The translations under genes were made by a program, and so were the position numbers. The notes under the pieces are model-generated. The model made no database searches. It saw nothing but the letters and a program-made list of their open reading frames with translations, and was not told where the DNA came from. Shown here piece by piece: positions 10,001-17,606 of a DNA stretch of 64,000 bases. The DNA is taken from the NCBI GenBank assembly GCA_051006995.1, contig JBPCSQ010000009.1, positions 58,688 through 122,687 of the forward strand, written 5' to 3'. Numbering within the stretch: the first letter of the stretch is position 1; each line of letters opens with the position of its first letter. The stretch is from JAIQGF01 sp051006995. GTDB taxonomy: Bacteria; Acidobacteriota; Terriglobia; Terriglobales; Acidobacteriaceae.

Positions 10001-10201
10001 CAGCGGCATCGCCACCGCCGATGCCATCGTGTCCGGACTGGCCCCCGGCAACGACGCACCGACCTGGATGGTTGGGAAATCCACGTTCGGCAAGTCGCTG
10101 ACAGGCAGCGAGCGGTATCCCATCACGCCGAACAGAAGGATGGCGAGCATGACCAGCGTGGTCATGACGGGACGCCGGATGAATAGTTCCGCGATGCTCA
10201 C
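7043..10201 (-). CDS. RND efflux transporter, inner-membrane subunit (HAE1, MdtB/AcrB type)
   Basis: Proton-driven pump subunit, 1052 residues, the full length for the HAE1 family. It starts with GTG at 10201 in a GTGA overlap with the end of the adaptor gene, so the two are translationally coupled. The N-terminus (SIAELFIRRPVMTTLV) and the porter-domain start (SDLPNVDFPTIQV) resemble MdtB/MuxB. In the fourth membrane helix VGFVVDDAIVM keeps the two Asp of the proton relay, and GIVKKNAIMM in the second half keeps the Lys. Twelve membrane helices and two large periplasmic loops are evident. The partner outer-membrane channel is not encoded here and must come from elsewhere. Substrate unknown; multidrug export is the usual role. 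Confidence 0.93.
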   Translation of the reverse strand: MSIAELFIRRPVMTTLVMLAILLFGVMGYRSLPVSDLPNVDFPTIQVGASLPGASPDTMASAVAMPLEKQFSTIAGVDQMTSTNMLGSTQITLQFNLTRNIDAAAQDVQAMIAKAARDLPQNMPAPPTYQKVNPADQPVLYMSVSSPTLRLSDVDEYAETLLAQRISMVSGVAQVFVYGAQKYAVRVQLDPNKLAAHKIGIDEVNDAVQSGNVNLPTGTLWGSRQAFTVNASGQLTKAAQYRPLIVAYRNGSPVRLQDLGETFDSVENDKTASWYSGGGGTISRAIVLAIQKQPGTNTVEVVDSIRALLPSFRAQMPASVSLGTLYDRSKSIRESVDDVKFTLFLSLCLVILVIFLFLRNLSATLIPSLALPFSLVATFAVMYLLDYSLDNLSLMALTLSVGFVVDDAIVMLENIVRHMEHGEKPMQAAFRGSREIGFTIISMTLSLAAVFLPVLFMGGIVGRLLHEFAVTIGVAILVSGFVSLSLTPMLCSRILREHKEVHHGRVYMMSERFFDGMLHVYDKTLQVVLRHKFATMVVSGIVLVATGYLFVTMPKGFLASEDQGQIYIFTEANQGISFEDMKAHQLAVMNAVLNSPDGKYINSFFAAIPRGANNQGFMVARFVPMGQRPGVDEMMAHWRPMLAKVPGIQSFLQNPPLIRIGGQLTKSQYQFTLQSPDPKELYDASPKLENELRKSPLLIDVTSDLLMKNPQVNIEIDRDKASSLNVSATAIEDALYTAYSARQISTIYAPNNAYRVVMELQPQYQMDPSALSLLYVRSCQGMACTPQLVPLSELAHITRDLGPMAINHLGQLPAVTISFDLKPGVALGDAVNEVNRIARRTLADNITTSFQGAAQAFESSFKGMGILLIMAILVIYIVLGILYESFIHPITILSGLPAAGVGALLTLKLFHLDLNLYAFVGIIMLVGIVKKNAIMMIDFALDAQRNSGKTAADAIYYGCLVRFRPIMMTTMAALMGTLPIALGFGAGAESRRPLGLAVVGGLVFSQMLTLYITPVFYIYLEQAQQWWRTKVKKTPLPESESQTESQEPIMAD

Positions 10202-11373
10202 AGTCCGCTACCCCGGGCGCTTCCCTGCTGCTGCGGCGGCGTGACCTCCGCATTGGCCGAGTTTGCCGGTTTGCTCAATGCCACTTTCTTTCCCGGAGTA
10301 AGGCGCACTTGCCCGTCGGTGACCACCTGTTCGCCGGGCTGCACGCCGGTAACGACCGACTGGCTCTCCAGGATCCGGCTCACAGTGATCGGCCGCATTT
10401 CCGCCGTGTTGTCGGATTTCACTACGAACACATACTGCCCGGTCTGTCCGGTCTGCACCGCAGCGCTCGGCACCAGCACGGCATTCTTCTGCGTGGTCAG
10501 CGTCAGGCTGACGTCGGCAAACTGTCCCGGCCAGAGCCGGCGGTCGCTGTTGGTGAAGGTCCCCTTGAGCTTGATCGTCCCTGTCGCCGGATCCACCGTG
10601 TTGTCAATGAACGTCAGCACGCCCTCGGCTGGCCGCGGTTCGTTGGGAACCCGCACTTTGACCGCGAGTTTGTGACTTCCCTGCTGCTTCTTGATCTCCG
10701 GCAGGTACGCCTCCGGGACCGCGAACGTCGCGTAAATGGGCTGCACCTGGTTGATGGCGAGGATGGAGATATCGTTGGCCTTCACCACGTTTCCCTGGTG
10801 CACCATCAGGTTTCCGGTGCGGCCGTTGATCGGCGAAACGATCGTCGTGTAGGTCAGGCTGACCTTGGCGGTTTCCACCGTGGCGCGATCGGCCTGCACC
10901 GCCTCTTTCAGCGCCTCGGCCGCGGTTTGCATCTGGTCGTACTGCTCGCGCGAAACCACGCCTTCCTTGTACAACGCCGCGTAGCGCGTCGCCTGCGCCC
11001 GGGCATTGGCTTCTTGCGCCACATCACGCGCCAGGTTGCGCTCCGCCTGCGACAGCGCCGCTTCATACGGACGCCGGTCAATCACGAACAGCAGGTCGCC
11101 CTTGCGCACGTCCTGGCCTTCGGTGAAGCCGACTTTGGTGATCTCGCCGGCAATCATGGACTTCACCTGTACGTTCGAATAGGCCTCGACTGTCCCGACA
11201 GCGCGCACCTCGATCGGAATATCCTTCTGCGTGGCTGCCGCCACCACCACCGGTGCGGCCGTGTCCTCCGGCGGGCCCGCCTTGGTTTTCCCGCACGCCG
11301 TCAACGCGCCAGTTAGGCCGGCGAGCGCCAGAAGCCCGTAGATGAATCGAATTCTCATAAATGCGCTACTCAT
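10198..11373 (-). CDS. RND efflux periplasmic adaptor (membrane fusion lipoprotein)
   Basis: Adaptor that links the RND pump to an outer-membrane channel, about 391 residues. A signal ending in LTAC marks a lipoprotein anchored in the inner membrane. The barrel-sandwich halves (VRAVGTVEAYSNVQVKSMI and VSPINGRTGNLMVHQGN) flank an alpha-helical hairpin at about residues 95-165. A beta-barrel and membrane-proximal domain follow (LWPGQFADVSLTL, VVTDGQVRLTPG). Start options are ATG 11373 and ATG 11358; neither has a strong Shine-Dalgarno. The gene follows tetR by about 60 bases and overlaps the pump gene by 4 bases, giving one operon. Confidence 0.92.
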   Translation of the reverse strand: MSSAFMRIRFIYGLLALAGLTGALTACGKTKAGPPEDTAAPVVVAAATQKDIPIEVRAVGTVEAYSNVQVKSMIAGEITKVGFTEGQDVRKGDLLFVIDRRPYEAALSQAERNLARDVAQEANARAQATRYAALYKEGVVSREQYDQMQTAAEALKEAVQADRATVETAKVSLTYTTIVSPINGRTGNLMVHQGNVVKANDISILAINQVQPIYATFAVPEAYLPEIKKQQGSHKLAVKVRVPNEPRPAEGVLTFIDNTVDPATGTIKLKGTFTNSDRRLWPGQFADVSLTLTTQKNAVLVPSAAVQTGQTGQYVFVVKSDNTAEMRPITVSRILESQSVVTGVQPGEQVVTDGQVRLTPGKKVALSKPANSANAEVTPPQQQGSARGSGL

Positions 11374-11432
11374 GATGGATAACTTGACCTCTGCCCGGTT
11401 ACGGACGCCGGGAACCTGCAAATGTAAAATCT

Positions 11433-12041
11433 TTAGTTTCGCTCCATCCCCTTCAACCAGACATCCACCAGCGTCTCGCTGACCTGGCGCGGATCGAACT
11501 GCTGCACCTGCTTGCCGCCAAATAATTCCTGAATTTGAAAATGGTAGATCAGCATACCGATGAAGCCGCGCGCGGCCAGCATCGGGTCCACGTCGCGAAA
11601 GTGCCCTTCGGAAATTCCGTGGCGGACGAACTCCGCCATCACTTCAAAATACTGCGCCACGTGCGTGCGGAAGAAGCGCTCCGAAAGTTCGTGGTTCTCC
11701 AGCGCCGTGAACAGCAGTAGGCGCGACAACGTGGCATCGCGCGTGATGACTTCTTCGGCCCAAGCGGTCAGGGTCTCGCGGTGGCTGCCGCCGGCTGCGA
11801 GTTTAGCTTCCAGCCTCGCCCGCCCTCCGCGCATGCTGATCTGGTGCTCAATCACGGCCCAGTACAGGTCTTCCTTGGTAGGAAAATGGCGGAAGATGAT
11901 GGCCTCATTCACCCTCGCGCGCTGCGCAATCTGGCGCGTCGTGGTCCCGCGGAAGCCCTGCCGCGCGAAAAGATCTGTCGCTAATTCAAGAATTTGTTGC
12001 CGGCGCTCCTCGGCCGACACTCGTAGGTGGGCAGTTGCCAT
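11433..12041 (-). CDS. TetR family transcriptional regulator of the RND operon
   Basis: Probable repressor of the pump operon it heads, 202 residues. The N-terminal helix-turn-helix (residues about 10-55) is typical: ILELATDLFARQGFRGTT, then IAQRARVNEAIIFRHFPTKEDL. The C-terminal part is the variable ligand-binding helical domain. Start choices are ATG 12041 and GTG 12053; the ATG begins at the usual distance from the HTH. An inverted repeat overlapping the start region (12042-12057) is a candidate operator, pointing to autoregulation. The inducer is unknown. Confidence 0.9.
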   Translation of the reverse strand: MATAHLRVSAEERRQQILELATDLFARQGFRGTTTRQIAQRARVNEAIIFRHFPTKEDLYWAVIEHQISMRGGRARLEAKLAAGGSHRETLTAWAEEVITRDATLSRLLLFTALENHELSERFFRTHVAQYFEVMAEFVRHGISEGHFRDVDPMLAARGFIGMLIYHFQIQELFGGKQVQQFDPRQVSETLVDVWLKGMERN

Positions 12042-12057
12042 GTAAGTATCCACTTAC
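12042..12057 (-). promoter_or_regulatory. Candidate TetR operator
   Basis: GTAAGT-ATCC-ACTTAC is a perfect 6-bp inverted repeat with a 4-bp spacer, adjoining the tetR start codon. A further CTAAGTA lies about 20 bases upstream. Position and symmetry fit an autoregulatory TetR site; binding is inferred only. Confidence 0.45.
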
Positions 12058-12146
12058 TTTCTATCCGAGGTACTTAGGCGTGTCAAACGAAAAGCCGGAA
12101 AATCAGCGTGTATTCGCGCGACACACAGAGCGCGCAGCCCAGACTC

Positions 12147-12914
12147 TCACCGTACGATCAGGAAATGGAAATACGAAATTCCCACTCGCATGTGCCTTAA
12201 ATACAGATCAGGAATCGTGCAGGCGAGCGTCAGGCCCAGCATGGCATGCGCGACGCCGAGCGGGTAGATGTTGCGGTATCGCTGAAACAGAGAGACGAAG
12301 AAAATTGCGGCGCCCAACGTCGCCACCATCAGCACGGGATTGGGGATGTGCGCCAGGCAGAACAGTGCAGCCGCACCCCACAGCGCGCGCTTGCTGCTGC
12401 CCAACAATTCTTCCAGATTCATGTAGAAAAATGAGTTCAGGATGAACTGCTGCATCATCGCCCAGATGGCGTACCCGAAGGAATGCCAGATGGGAGGCCG
12501 TACGCCGTAGAGTTCGCGCAGCGTGCCCATTTGCCACGCGATAGTGATAACCACCATGGAAGCGGCGGCGGCAATGGGAATGGCCACTAGCGCTCGTCCG
12601 AGTCCCTGAAATCCTAGTCCCAACTGGCGCGGCGAGCGCCGGCTGATCAGCGTGGCGGCGACAATCCAGGCGGCCGTCAATAGCGCCGCGATCCTCTGGG
12701 TTTCGCCCTCGGTCCACAGCGCCACTTCCAGCAGGCCGTAGGCGACGGCGAGCTGGCCCCAGTCCCAGGTCCGTTTCATGAATCCGTGTTTCCAAGTGTA
12801 CGTGCTGGGAAGCGCGGCGGGAACTTGCGGCTGCATGGCGGGAAGCGCGGAAAAAACAAACGGGGCGGCCGCCGCTCGGCTGCCACCCCGCCATCTATGA
12901 AACCACTTCCGCAT
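12147..12914 (-). CDS. CPBP/CAAX-protease-like membrane protein lacking the catalytic Glu pair
   Basis: Predicted polytopic membrane protein of up to 255 residues resembling the CPBP (Abi/CAAX) glutamic intramembrane protease family. The later family motifs are visible: FCLAHIPNP (His189) and YPLGVAHAMLG (His223). The first motif, normally EExxxR, reads QQFILN at residues 155-160, so both catalytic Glu positions hold Gln. This suggests an inactive or divergent member. The start is uncertain: ATG 12914 gives a basic, Ala-rich leader, and ATG 12779 (MKRTWDWGQLAVAYG) begins directly before the first membrane helix. Neighbours give no hint of a substrate. Confidence 0.65.
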   Translation of the reverse strand: MRKWFHRWRGGSRAAAAPFVFSALPAMQPQVPAALPSTYTWKHGFMKRTWDWGQLAVAYGLLEVALWTEGETQRIAALLTAAWIVAATLISRRSPRQLGLGFQGLGRALVAIPIAAAASMVVITIAWQMGTLRELYGVRPPIWHSFGYAIWAMMQQFILNSFFYMNLEELLGSSKRALWGAAALFCLAHIPNPVLMVATLGAAIFFVSLFQRYRNIYPLGVAHAMLGLTLACTIPDLYLRHMRVGISYFHFLIVR

Positions 12915-12966
12915 CCAGCAACTCAGACGAGAGATTCGTCCCAGGAGGTTGGCTGCGGAAACCGGC

Positions 12967-13314
12967 TTACTTGCGTTTGCGCGAAATCACGCCTACACCC
13001 AGCGAGCCCAGTCCGAGCAAGCCAAGCAATGGCAGCGGCGAAGCGGTCTGCGGCAGATTGCCCGCCTTCTTGCTCTTGGCGCTGCCGGGCGCAGCCGCGT
13101 TCTGATCGGCGCTGGTCTGGCCGGCCTGGCTGACGTTCTGGTCGCTGGTGGTTGTGGTTGTCGTCGTTTGGCCGGCGTTCGCGCCCTGTGAGCTCTGCGA
13201 AGCCGCGTTCTGGTCAGGATTTGCCGCGTTGCTGCTCGAGCTGCTGCTGGTCTGAGCAACCATCATCCCGACGGCAAAAATGACCACTACGAACAGGAGC
13301 AAAATCTTTCTCAT
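12967..13314 (-). CDS. Small secreted Ser/Thr/Gln-rich protein with LPQTA-type C-terminal sorting tail
   Basis: Predicted 115-residue exported protein. GAGGAGAAACC before the ATG at 13314 fixes the start. A signal peptide (MRKILLLFVVVIFAVGM) is followed by about 65 low-complexity residues rich in Ser, Thr, Asn, Gln and Ala. The C-terminus has a short motif (NLPQTASPLP), a hydrophobic helix of Leu/Gly and a terminal RKRK. This three-part tail is the architecture of sortase or exosortase substrates. The motif is LPxTA rather than LPxTG, and the organism appears to be a diderm, so the processing enzyme is not obvious. The function of the body is unknown. Confidence 0.75.
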   Translation of the reverse strand: MRKILLLFVVVIFAVGMMVAQTSSSSSSNAANPDQNAASQSSQGANAGQTTTTTTTSDQNVSQAGQTSADQNAAAPGSAKSKKAGNLPQTASPLPLLGLLGLGSLGVGVISRKRK

Positions 13315-13625
13315 GGTTTCTCCTCGATCGAGTCTGTGCGGGGCTGCCTTAACGTATGCGTGGTTAGACCGGAGCCTCGCAGGCCGGGTTTGCCGCAGAC
13401 GGCCTGAAATCGAGAGTTGCTGAAGGGAAAAGCCCCAAGGCACAAGGCATTCTGCTCATCCCTGCCATCATGCTTTTGAGGCGAGCTTTGAGCATGACGG
13501 GGGTGCCCCGCTCTAGCCCGGTTTTGGCTAGGCCGGGGCGTTTCCAAACGGCGCCCCGTACCTGTGGCCTTCCGCCTTGTGCCTTGCGCCTTCCGCCTTC
13601 GGTTCAGAGCTATAATCCTTTTAAA
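13315..13625. other. Intergenic region holding heptamer arrays between divergent genes
   Basis: No gene is seen. A short array (AAGGCAC units) at 13437-13448 is the exact reverse complement of 13574-13585. A longer array of CGCCTTG/CGCCTTC units fills about 13566-13601 and ends ten bases before a TATAAT box. Between them is GC-rich DNA with no recognised structure. Confidence 0.6.
13611..13616 (+). promoter_or_regulatory. TATAAT -10 box, nine bases from the GTG start (leaderless candidate)
   Basis: GCTATAAT ends at 13616 and the GTG start is at 13626. A start site about seven bases after the box would fall almost on the start codon, and there is no Shine-Dalgarno. The -35 region is occupied by the heptamer array. 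Confidence 0.5.
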
Positions 13626-15221
13626 GTGCCCAGCCTGTTCCGAATTGCCGCGCTGCTGCTGGTTTCGGTCCTGGCCATCGCCGCGGGCGCGCAGGTACGC
13701 AATCCCCCGGCCTCGGCCCGAATGATCGTCGTTTTGCCCTTCGAGAACACCTCCAAGGCGCCTGGCCTGGAGTGGATCAGCGAATCCTTCCCCGAGATTC
13801 TCGGCCAGCGGCTGGCCTCGCCCGAGCTGTACGTGGTCTCGCGCGAGGACCGCACTTTCGCTTTCGACCGTGCCGGCGTTCCCGCCAACGTCCACCTCTC
13901 GCGCGCTACGTTGTTCCGCATCGCCGAGCAGATGGACGCCGACTTCGTCGTGCTCGGTTCCTACAATTTCAACGGCCAGACTTTTACCGCCGAGGCTGAA
14001 CTGCTCGACATGAAGGCGCTGCGCCTGTCGCCGGCGATGATTGAGTCCGGACCGCTGCTTAGGTTGGCGGAGCTGCAGACCGCGCTGGCCTGGGACCTGT
14101 TGCGCCAGTTGCGCTCCCAGCCCCTGCCCCCGCGCGAGCAGTTCCTCGCCGCAGCGCCCGCCGTCCGTCTCGACGCGCTGGAGAGTTACGTTCGCGGGCT
14201 GCTTGCCACCTCGCGTCCGGAAAAGATTAAGCGCTTCCGTGAGGCCATCCGCCTGACGCCGGATTACAACATGGCCATGCTGCAACTGGCGCGCACCTAC
14301 TACGCCGGGCACGACTACGAGCAGGCCGCCAACTGGTTCGCCCGCGTCCCGCGCAACAGTCCTCAAGGACGCGAAGCCAGCTTTTATCTCGGGCTTTCGG
14401 AGTACTACACGGGCGAATTCGAAAAGGCCGAGAGCGCCTTCAGTTTTCTCGTCTCGCGCCTGCCGCTCACCGAGGTCTACAACAACCTGGGCGTAGTGGC
14501 CGGACGCCGCGGCAAGCGCAGCGCCATTGAGTACTTCCAGAAGGCCACCAAGGCCGATCCCAGCGATCCCGACTACCACTTCAACTTCGGCGTGGAGCTC
14601 TACAAATTCGGTGACACGGCCGGGGCAGCACGCCAGATGCGCGAAGTTTTGTCGCTGCGTCCGACGGACACGGAAGCGCGAAGCTTTCTGGAGACCATCC
14701 CAGGATCCGCCGCCGCTTCCCTGCGCAATGCCGATTCGCATTCGCCGGCCGCCAAGGCGCCGCTGGAGCGCATCAAGCGCAACTACGACGAGACTTCGTT
14801 CCAGCAACTGGCGCTGGAAATTCAGAATGCCACCGAGCTGCGCCTCAGCAAGACCGACCCGCGTACCCACGCCGCTTATCACGTGGACCACGGGCGCGAA
14901 CTGCTGGCCCAGGGCTTTCTGAGCGAGGCGGAGAAGGATTTCCGGGAAGCCGTGCTGCTGGATCCGCTGAATGTCGCCGCGCACGTAGGCTTGGCGCGTA
15001 CCCTGGAGGAAACCAACGAGAGCTCTGCGCGCTGGGAAGCGGAATCCGCTCTGCGCCTTCAGCCTTCGGTGGACGCACTGCTCGTCCTTGCCCGTCTCGA
15101 TTTGAAGTCCAACCAGCCACAGGCCGCGCAAAATGACGTGGACCGGGCATTGGCGCTGGAACCGAACAACTCCGCCGCGCTAGCATTGAAGCGTACGATC
15201 GCGGAGAAGGCTCCGAAATGA
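13626..15221 (+). CDS. Secreted tetratricopeptide repeat protein with FlgO/TolB-like N-terminal region
   Basis: Exported 531-residue TPR protein. GTG 13626 starts directly before a signal peptide (VPSLFRIAALLLVSVL); the longer open frame upstream runs through the repeat array. The first 150 residues (MIVVLPFENTSKAPGLEWISE, then VVLGSYNFNGQTFTAEAEL) resemble the domain found in CsgG/FlgO-like or adenylate-cyclase-associated TPR proteins, which reports a sum of component values. About six TPR units follow, for example AIRLTPDYNMAMLQLARTYY and AIEYFQKATKADP. Its stop overlaps the nfeD start (ATGA), so the two are co-translated. Probably a periplasmic scaffold; partners unknown. Confidence 0.8.
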   Translation: MPSLFRIAALLLVSVLAIAAGAQVRNPPASARMIVVLPFENTSKAPGLEWISESFPEILGQRLASPELYVVSREDRTFAFDRAGVPANVHLSRATLFRIAEQMDADFVVLGSYNFNGQTFTAEAELLDMKALRLSPAMIESGPLLRLAELQTALAWDLLRQLRSQPLPPREQFLAAAPAVRLDALESYVRGLLATSRPEKIKRFREAIRLTPDYNMAMLQLARTYYAGHDYEQAANWFARVPRNSPQGREASFYLGLSEYYTGEFEKAESAFSFLVSRLPLTEVYNNLGVVAGRRGKRSAIEYFQKATKADPSDPDYHFNFGVELYKFGDTAGAARQMREVLSLRPTDTEARSFLETIPGSAAASLRNADSHSPAAKAPLERIKRNYDETSFQQLALEIQNATELRLSKTDPRTHAAYHVDHGRELLAQGFLSEAEKDFREAVLLDPLNVAAHVGLARTLEETNESSARWEAESALRLQPSVDALLVLARLDLKSNQPQAAQNDVDRALALEPNNSAALALKRTIAEKAPK

Positions 15222-16597
15222 ACCAACAAAGAACTAAGAAGTCAGAACGAAGAATGAAAAGCGCCATCGCGTCTTTCCGCTGTGGCCTGTGGTTCTTGGT
15301 TCTTAGTTCTTCATTCTTAGTTTCCGGATTCGCCCGCGCCGATGTCGTCAAGGTGAACATCCACGACACCATCCACCCCATCACCACGGAGTACGTCGGC
15401 CGCGCCATTGATTACGCCAGTTCCCATCATGCCGACGCCGTACTGATTGTCCTCAGCACCCCAGGCGGCCTGGCCGAGTCCACGCGCGACATCATCGAGC
15501 GCATTGTTGCCTCGCCGGTGCCGGTGATTATCTATGTCGCGCCCAGCGGCACCCGCGCCGCCTCGGCGGGATTTTTTATCCTGGAAGCGGCCGACGTGGC
15601 TGCCATGGCGCCGGGCACTAACACCGGCGCGGCGCATCCGGTCACCCTCGGCGGCGGGCAGCCCGACAAGATCATGGGAGAGAAGATTGAAAACGATTCC
15701 GCCGCGCTGATGCGCTCCGTTGTCGCCAAGCGTGGGCGCAACGTCGAAGTCGCCGAAAGCGCCGTGCGCCAGTCGAAGTCGTTCACCGACCAGGAAGCCC
15801 TGAAAGACCACCTAATTGACGTCGTCGCCGCCAATCAGTCAGAGCTTCTGCGCCAGCTCGACGGCCGCTCCGTCACTCGTTTCCATGGCGGGACGGTCAC
15901 GCTTCGCCTGGCCGGTAAGTCGGTGTTCGACTATGACATGACCGTGAAGGAGCGGATCCTGGCCTTCCTCATGGATCCGAACATGGCATTCATCCTGCTG
16001 GCCATCGGCGCGCTGTCGCTCTACGTTGAGTTCAATCATCCCGGCGCCGTCTTGCCTGGCGTTGTCGGGCTATTTTTCATCGTGCTGGCGATCTTCGCCC
16101 TCAACATTCTTCCCGTTCGCTACACCAGCCTGGCGCTGATCTTCCTGGCGTTCGCGTTCTTCGCTCTGGAAGCAAAATTCGCCACCCACGGCGTGCTCAC
16201 CATCGCCGGCATCGTCGCCCTCACCCTGGGCGCGCTCCTGCTGGTGGACGGCCCCATCCCGCAGATGCGGGTTCACCTCTGGACGGCGCTCGCCGTCAGC
16301 GTTCCGCTGGGCGTGATCACGACGTTCCTCACCGGCATCGCGCTGCGCGCCCGTCACGCCAAAATCACCACCGGATCGCAGGGCCTGGTCGGCGAACTGG
16401 GCATCGCCCGCACGCCACTGGCTCCTCAAGGCAAGGTCTTCGTCCATGGCGAGCTGTGGAACGCGGTTTCATCGCTGCCGGTTGAACCCGGCGAACAGGT
16501 CCGCGTGCGCGCCGTGGACGAGTTGCTGCTGCGGGTTGATCCCGTCCGCGCCACAGCCCCGCCGCCCAGCCGGCCTTCACCGGTTCCGCAGTCCTGA
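15218..16597 (+). CDS. nfeD: NfeD-type membrane protein with ClpP-like serine protease domain
   Basis: Long-form NfeD (459 residues), the membrane protease partner of slipins. A signal peptide (about residues 14-42) leads to a ClpP/SppA-like domain: VLIVLSTPGGLAES, then GTRAASAGFFILEAAD with the likely nucleophile Ser in the AASAG segment. Five or six membrane helices follow from about residue 255. The soluble OB-fold NfeD domain closes the protein (GLVGELGIARTPLAPQGKV). It overlaps the TPR gene by four bases and is followed by the slipin gene, the usual genomic pair thought to act in membrane quality control. Much of the signal peptide hydrophobic core is encoded by a heptamer array (see repeat 15229-15311). 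Confidence 0.9.
   Translation: MNQQRTKKSERRMKSAIASFRCGLWFLVLSSSFLVSGFARADVVKVNIHDTIHPITTEYVGRAIDYASSHHADAVLIVLSTPGGLAESTRDIIERIVASPVPVIIYVAPSGTRAASAGFFILEAADVAAMAPGTNTGAAHPVTLGGGQPDKIMGEKIENDSAALMRSVVAKRGRNVEVAESAVRQSKSFTDQEALKDHLIDVVAANQSELLRQLDGRSVTRFHGGTVTLRLAGKSVFDYDMTVKERILAFLMDPNMAFILLAIGALSLYVEFNHPGAVLPGVVGLFFIVLAIFALNILPVRYTSLALIFLAFAFFALEAKFATHGVLTIAGIVALTLGALLLVDGPIPQMRVHLWTALAVSVPLGVITTFLTGIALRARHAKITTGSQGLVGELGIARTPLAPQGKVFVHGELWNAVSSLPVEPGEQVRVRAVDELLLRVDPVRATAPPPSRPSPVPQS
15229..15311. repeat. Heptamer inverted repeat inside the 5' end of nfeD
   Basis: The arm AAGAACTAAGAA at 15229-15240 and its perfect complement TTCTTAGTTCTT at 15300-15311 enclose about 60 bases. Both arms sit in longer runs of 7-bp units (AAGAACT on the left, GGTTCTT on the right). 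The right arm encodes FLVLSSSFLVS of the signal peptide. Confidence 0.75.
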
Positions 16598-16713
16598 ATC
16601 CAGATTTGCCTTTACACGCGCCGCTCGGGGCTCGCGTCTGCAACTTCCTCGACCCTCGGTACTTGGAAGATTCCTGCGTGAAAACCCATGATTCTTCCCG
16701 CCGGAAAAACTGC

Positions 16714-16719
16714 TAAAAT
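16714..16719 (+). promoter_or_regulatory. Extended -10 box for the slipin gene
   Basis: TGCTAAAAT is an extended -10, hexamer at 16714-16719. It lies about 40 bases before the chosen start at 16761, which has its own GGAGG. Slipin can therefore be transcribed apart from nfeD. Confidence 0.4.
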
Positions 16720-16760
16720 CTGCGGCAGCAAATCTTTACAAGCGCGCCATGGAGGCGGAG

Positions 16761-17555
16761 ATGAATCCGCTCACGTACGTACCGATTGTTATCTTCGTCC
16801 TCTACATTCTGAATTCCATCAAGATTCTTCCCGAGTACGAGCGCGGCGTCATCTTCCGTCTCGGCCGGCTGCTCGACCAACCCAAGGGGCCCGGCATTTT
16901 CCTGGTGTTCGCGCCGATTGACCGCATGGTGCGCATTTCTCTGCAGCAGGAGGCGCTGGAGGTTCCGCCGCAGGACATCATCACTCGCGACAACGTCACC
17001 CTGAAGGTGAACGCCGTCATCTTTCTGCGCGTGGTGGATCCCCGGCGCGCCATCGTCGAGGTGAAGAACTACCTGTACCAGACATCGCAATTCGCGCAGA
17101 CCACTCTGCGCTCGGTGCTCGGCGAGGTCGAATTGGACGAACTGCTTTCCCATCGCGACAAGCTCAACCTGCGCATCCAGAGCATCCTCGACCAGCACAC
17201 CGCGCCCTGGGGCGTGAAGGTGGCCAACGTCGAGGTCAAGCAGGTGGACCTGCCCGAATCCATGCTGCGGGCGATGGCCAAGCAGGCTGAGGCCGAACGC
17301 GAGAAGCGCAGCAAGATTATTCACGCCGAAGGCGAGTTCTCGGCGGCCCAGCGTCTGGTGGACGCCGCCCACTTGCTCTCGACCGAACCCGTTACTATTC
17401 AGTTGCGCTACCTGCAAACTCTGACCGAAATTGGGGTAGAAAAGAACACAACCATCGTGTTCCCTCTGCCTCTGGACTTCATGGAGGGGTTGCAGCTTCT
17501 GATGAAGCGCAGCGGCGGCCGCGGCGAGGAGCCGAAAGGCACGGGAACCGATTAA
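16761..17555 (+). CDS. Slipin, SPFH/stomatin-like membrane protein
   Basis: Stomatin-family protein of 264 residues that oligomerises at the inner membrane and partners with NfeD. ATG 16761 is preferred (GGAGG five bases before); ATG 16749 would place the GGAGG inside the coding region. A single N-terminal membrane segment (YVPIVIFVLYILNSI) precedes the SPFH domain, which opens with the signature EYERGVIFRLGRL. The core runs through VPPQDIITRDNVTLKVNAV to GVKVANVEVKQVDLP, followed by an Ala/Glu-rich coiled coil (MAKQAEAEREKRSKII). It follows nfeD by about 160 bases. The pair is inferred to work in membrane microdomain organisation or proteolysis. Confidence 0.92.
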   Translation: MNPLTYVPIVIFVLYILNSIKILPEYERGVIFRLGRLLDQPKGPGIFLVFAPIDRMVRISLQQEALEVPPQDIITRDNVTLKVNAVIFLRVVDPRRAIVEVKNYLYQTSQFAQTTLRSVLGEVELDELLSHRDKLNLRIQSILDQHTAPWGVKVANVEVKQVDLPESMLRAMAKQAEAEREKRSKIIHAEGEFSAAQRLVDAAHLLSTEPVTIQLRYLQTLTEIGVEKNTTIVFPLPLDFMEGLQLLMKRSGGRGEEPKGTGTD

Positions 17556-17606
17556 GCAGCGAAGCAGGAAAACAACAGCATTCCTGCTTCCCAGGAGCGC
17601 AGCGCC

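Noticed and set aside
12786..13191. Small plus-strand frames across the CPBP-like and LPQTA genes
   Set aside because: They oppose genes with good signals and carry no ribosome sites.
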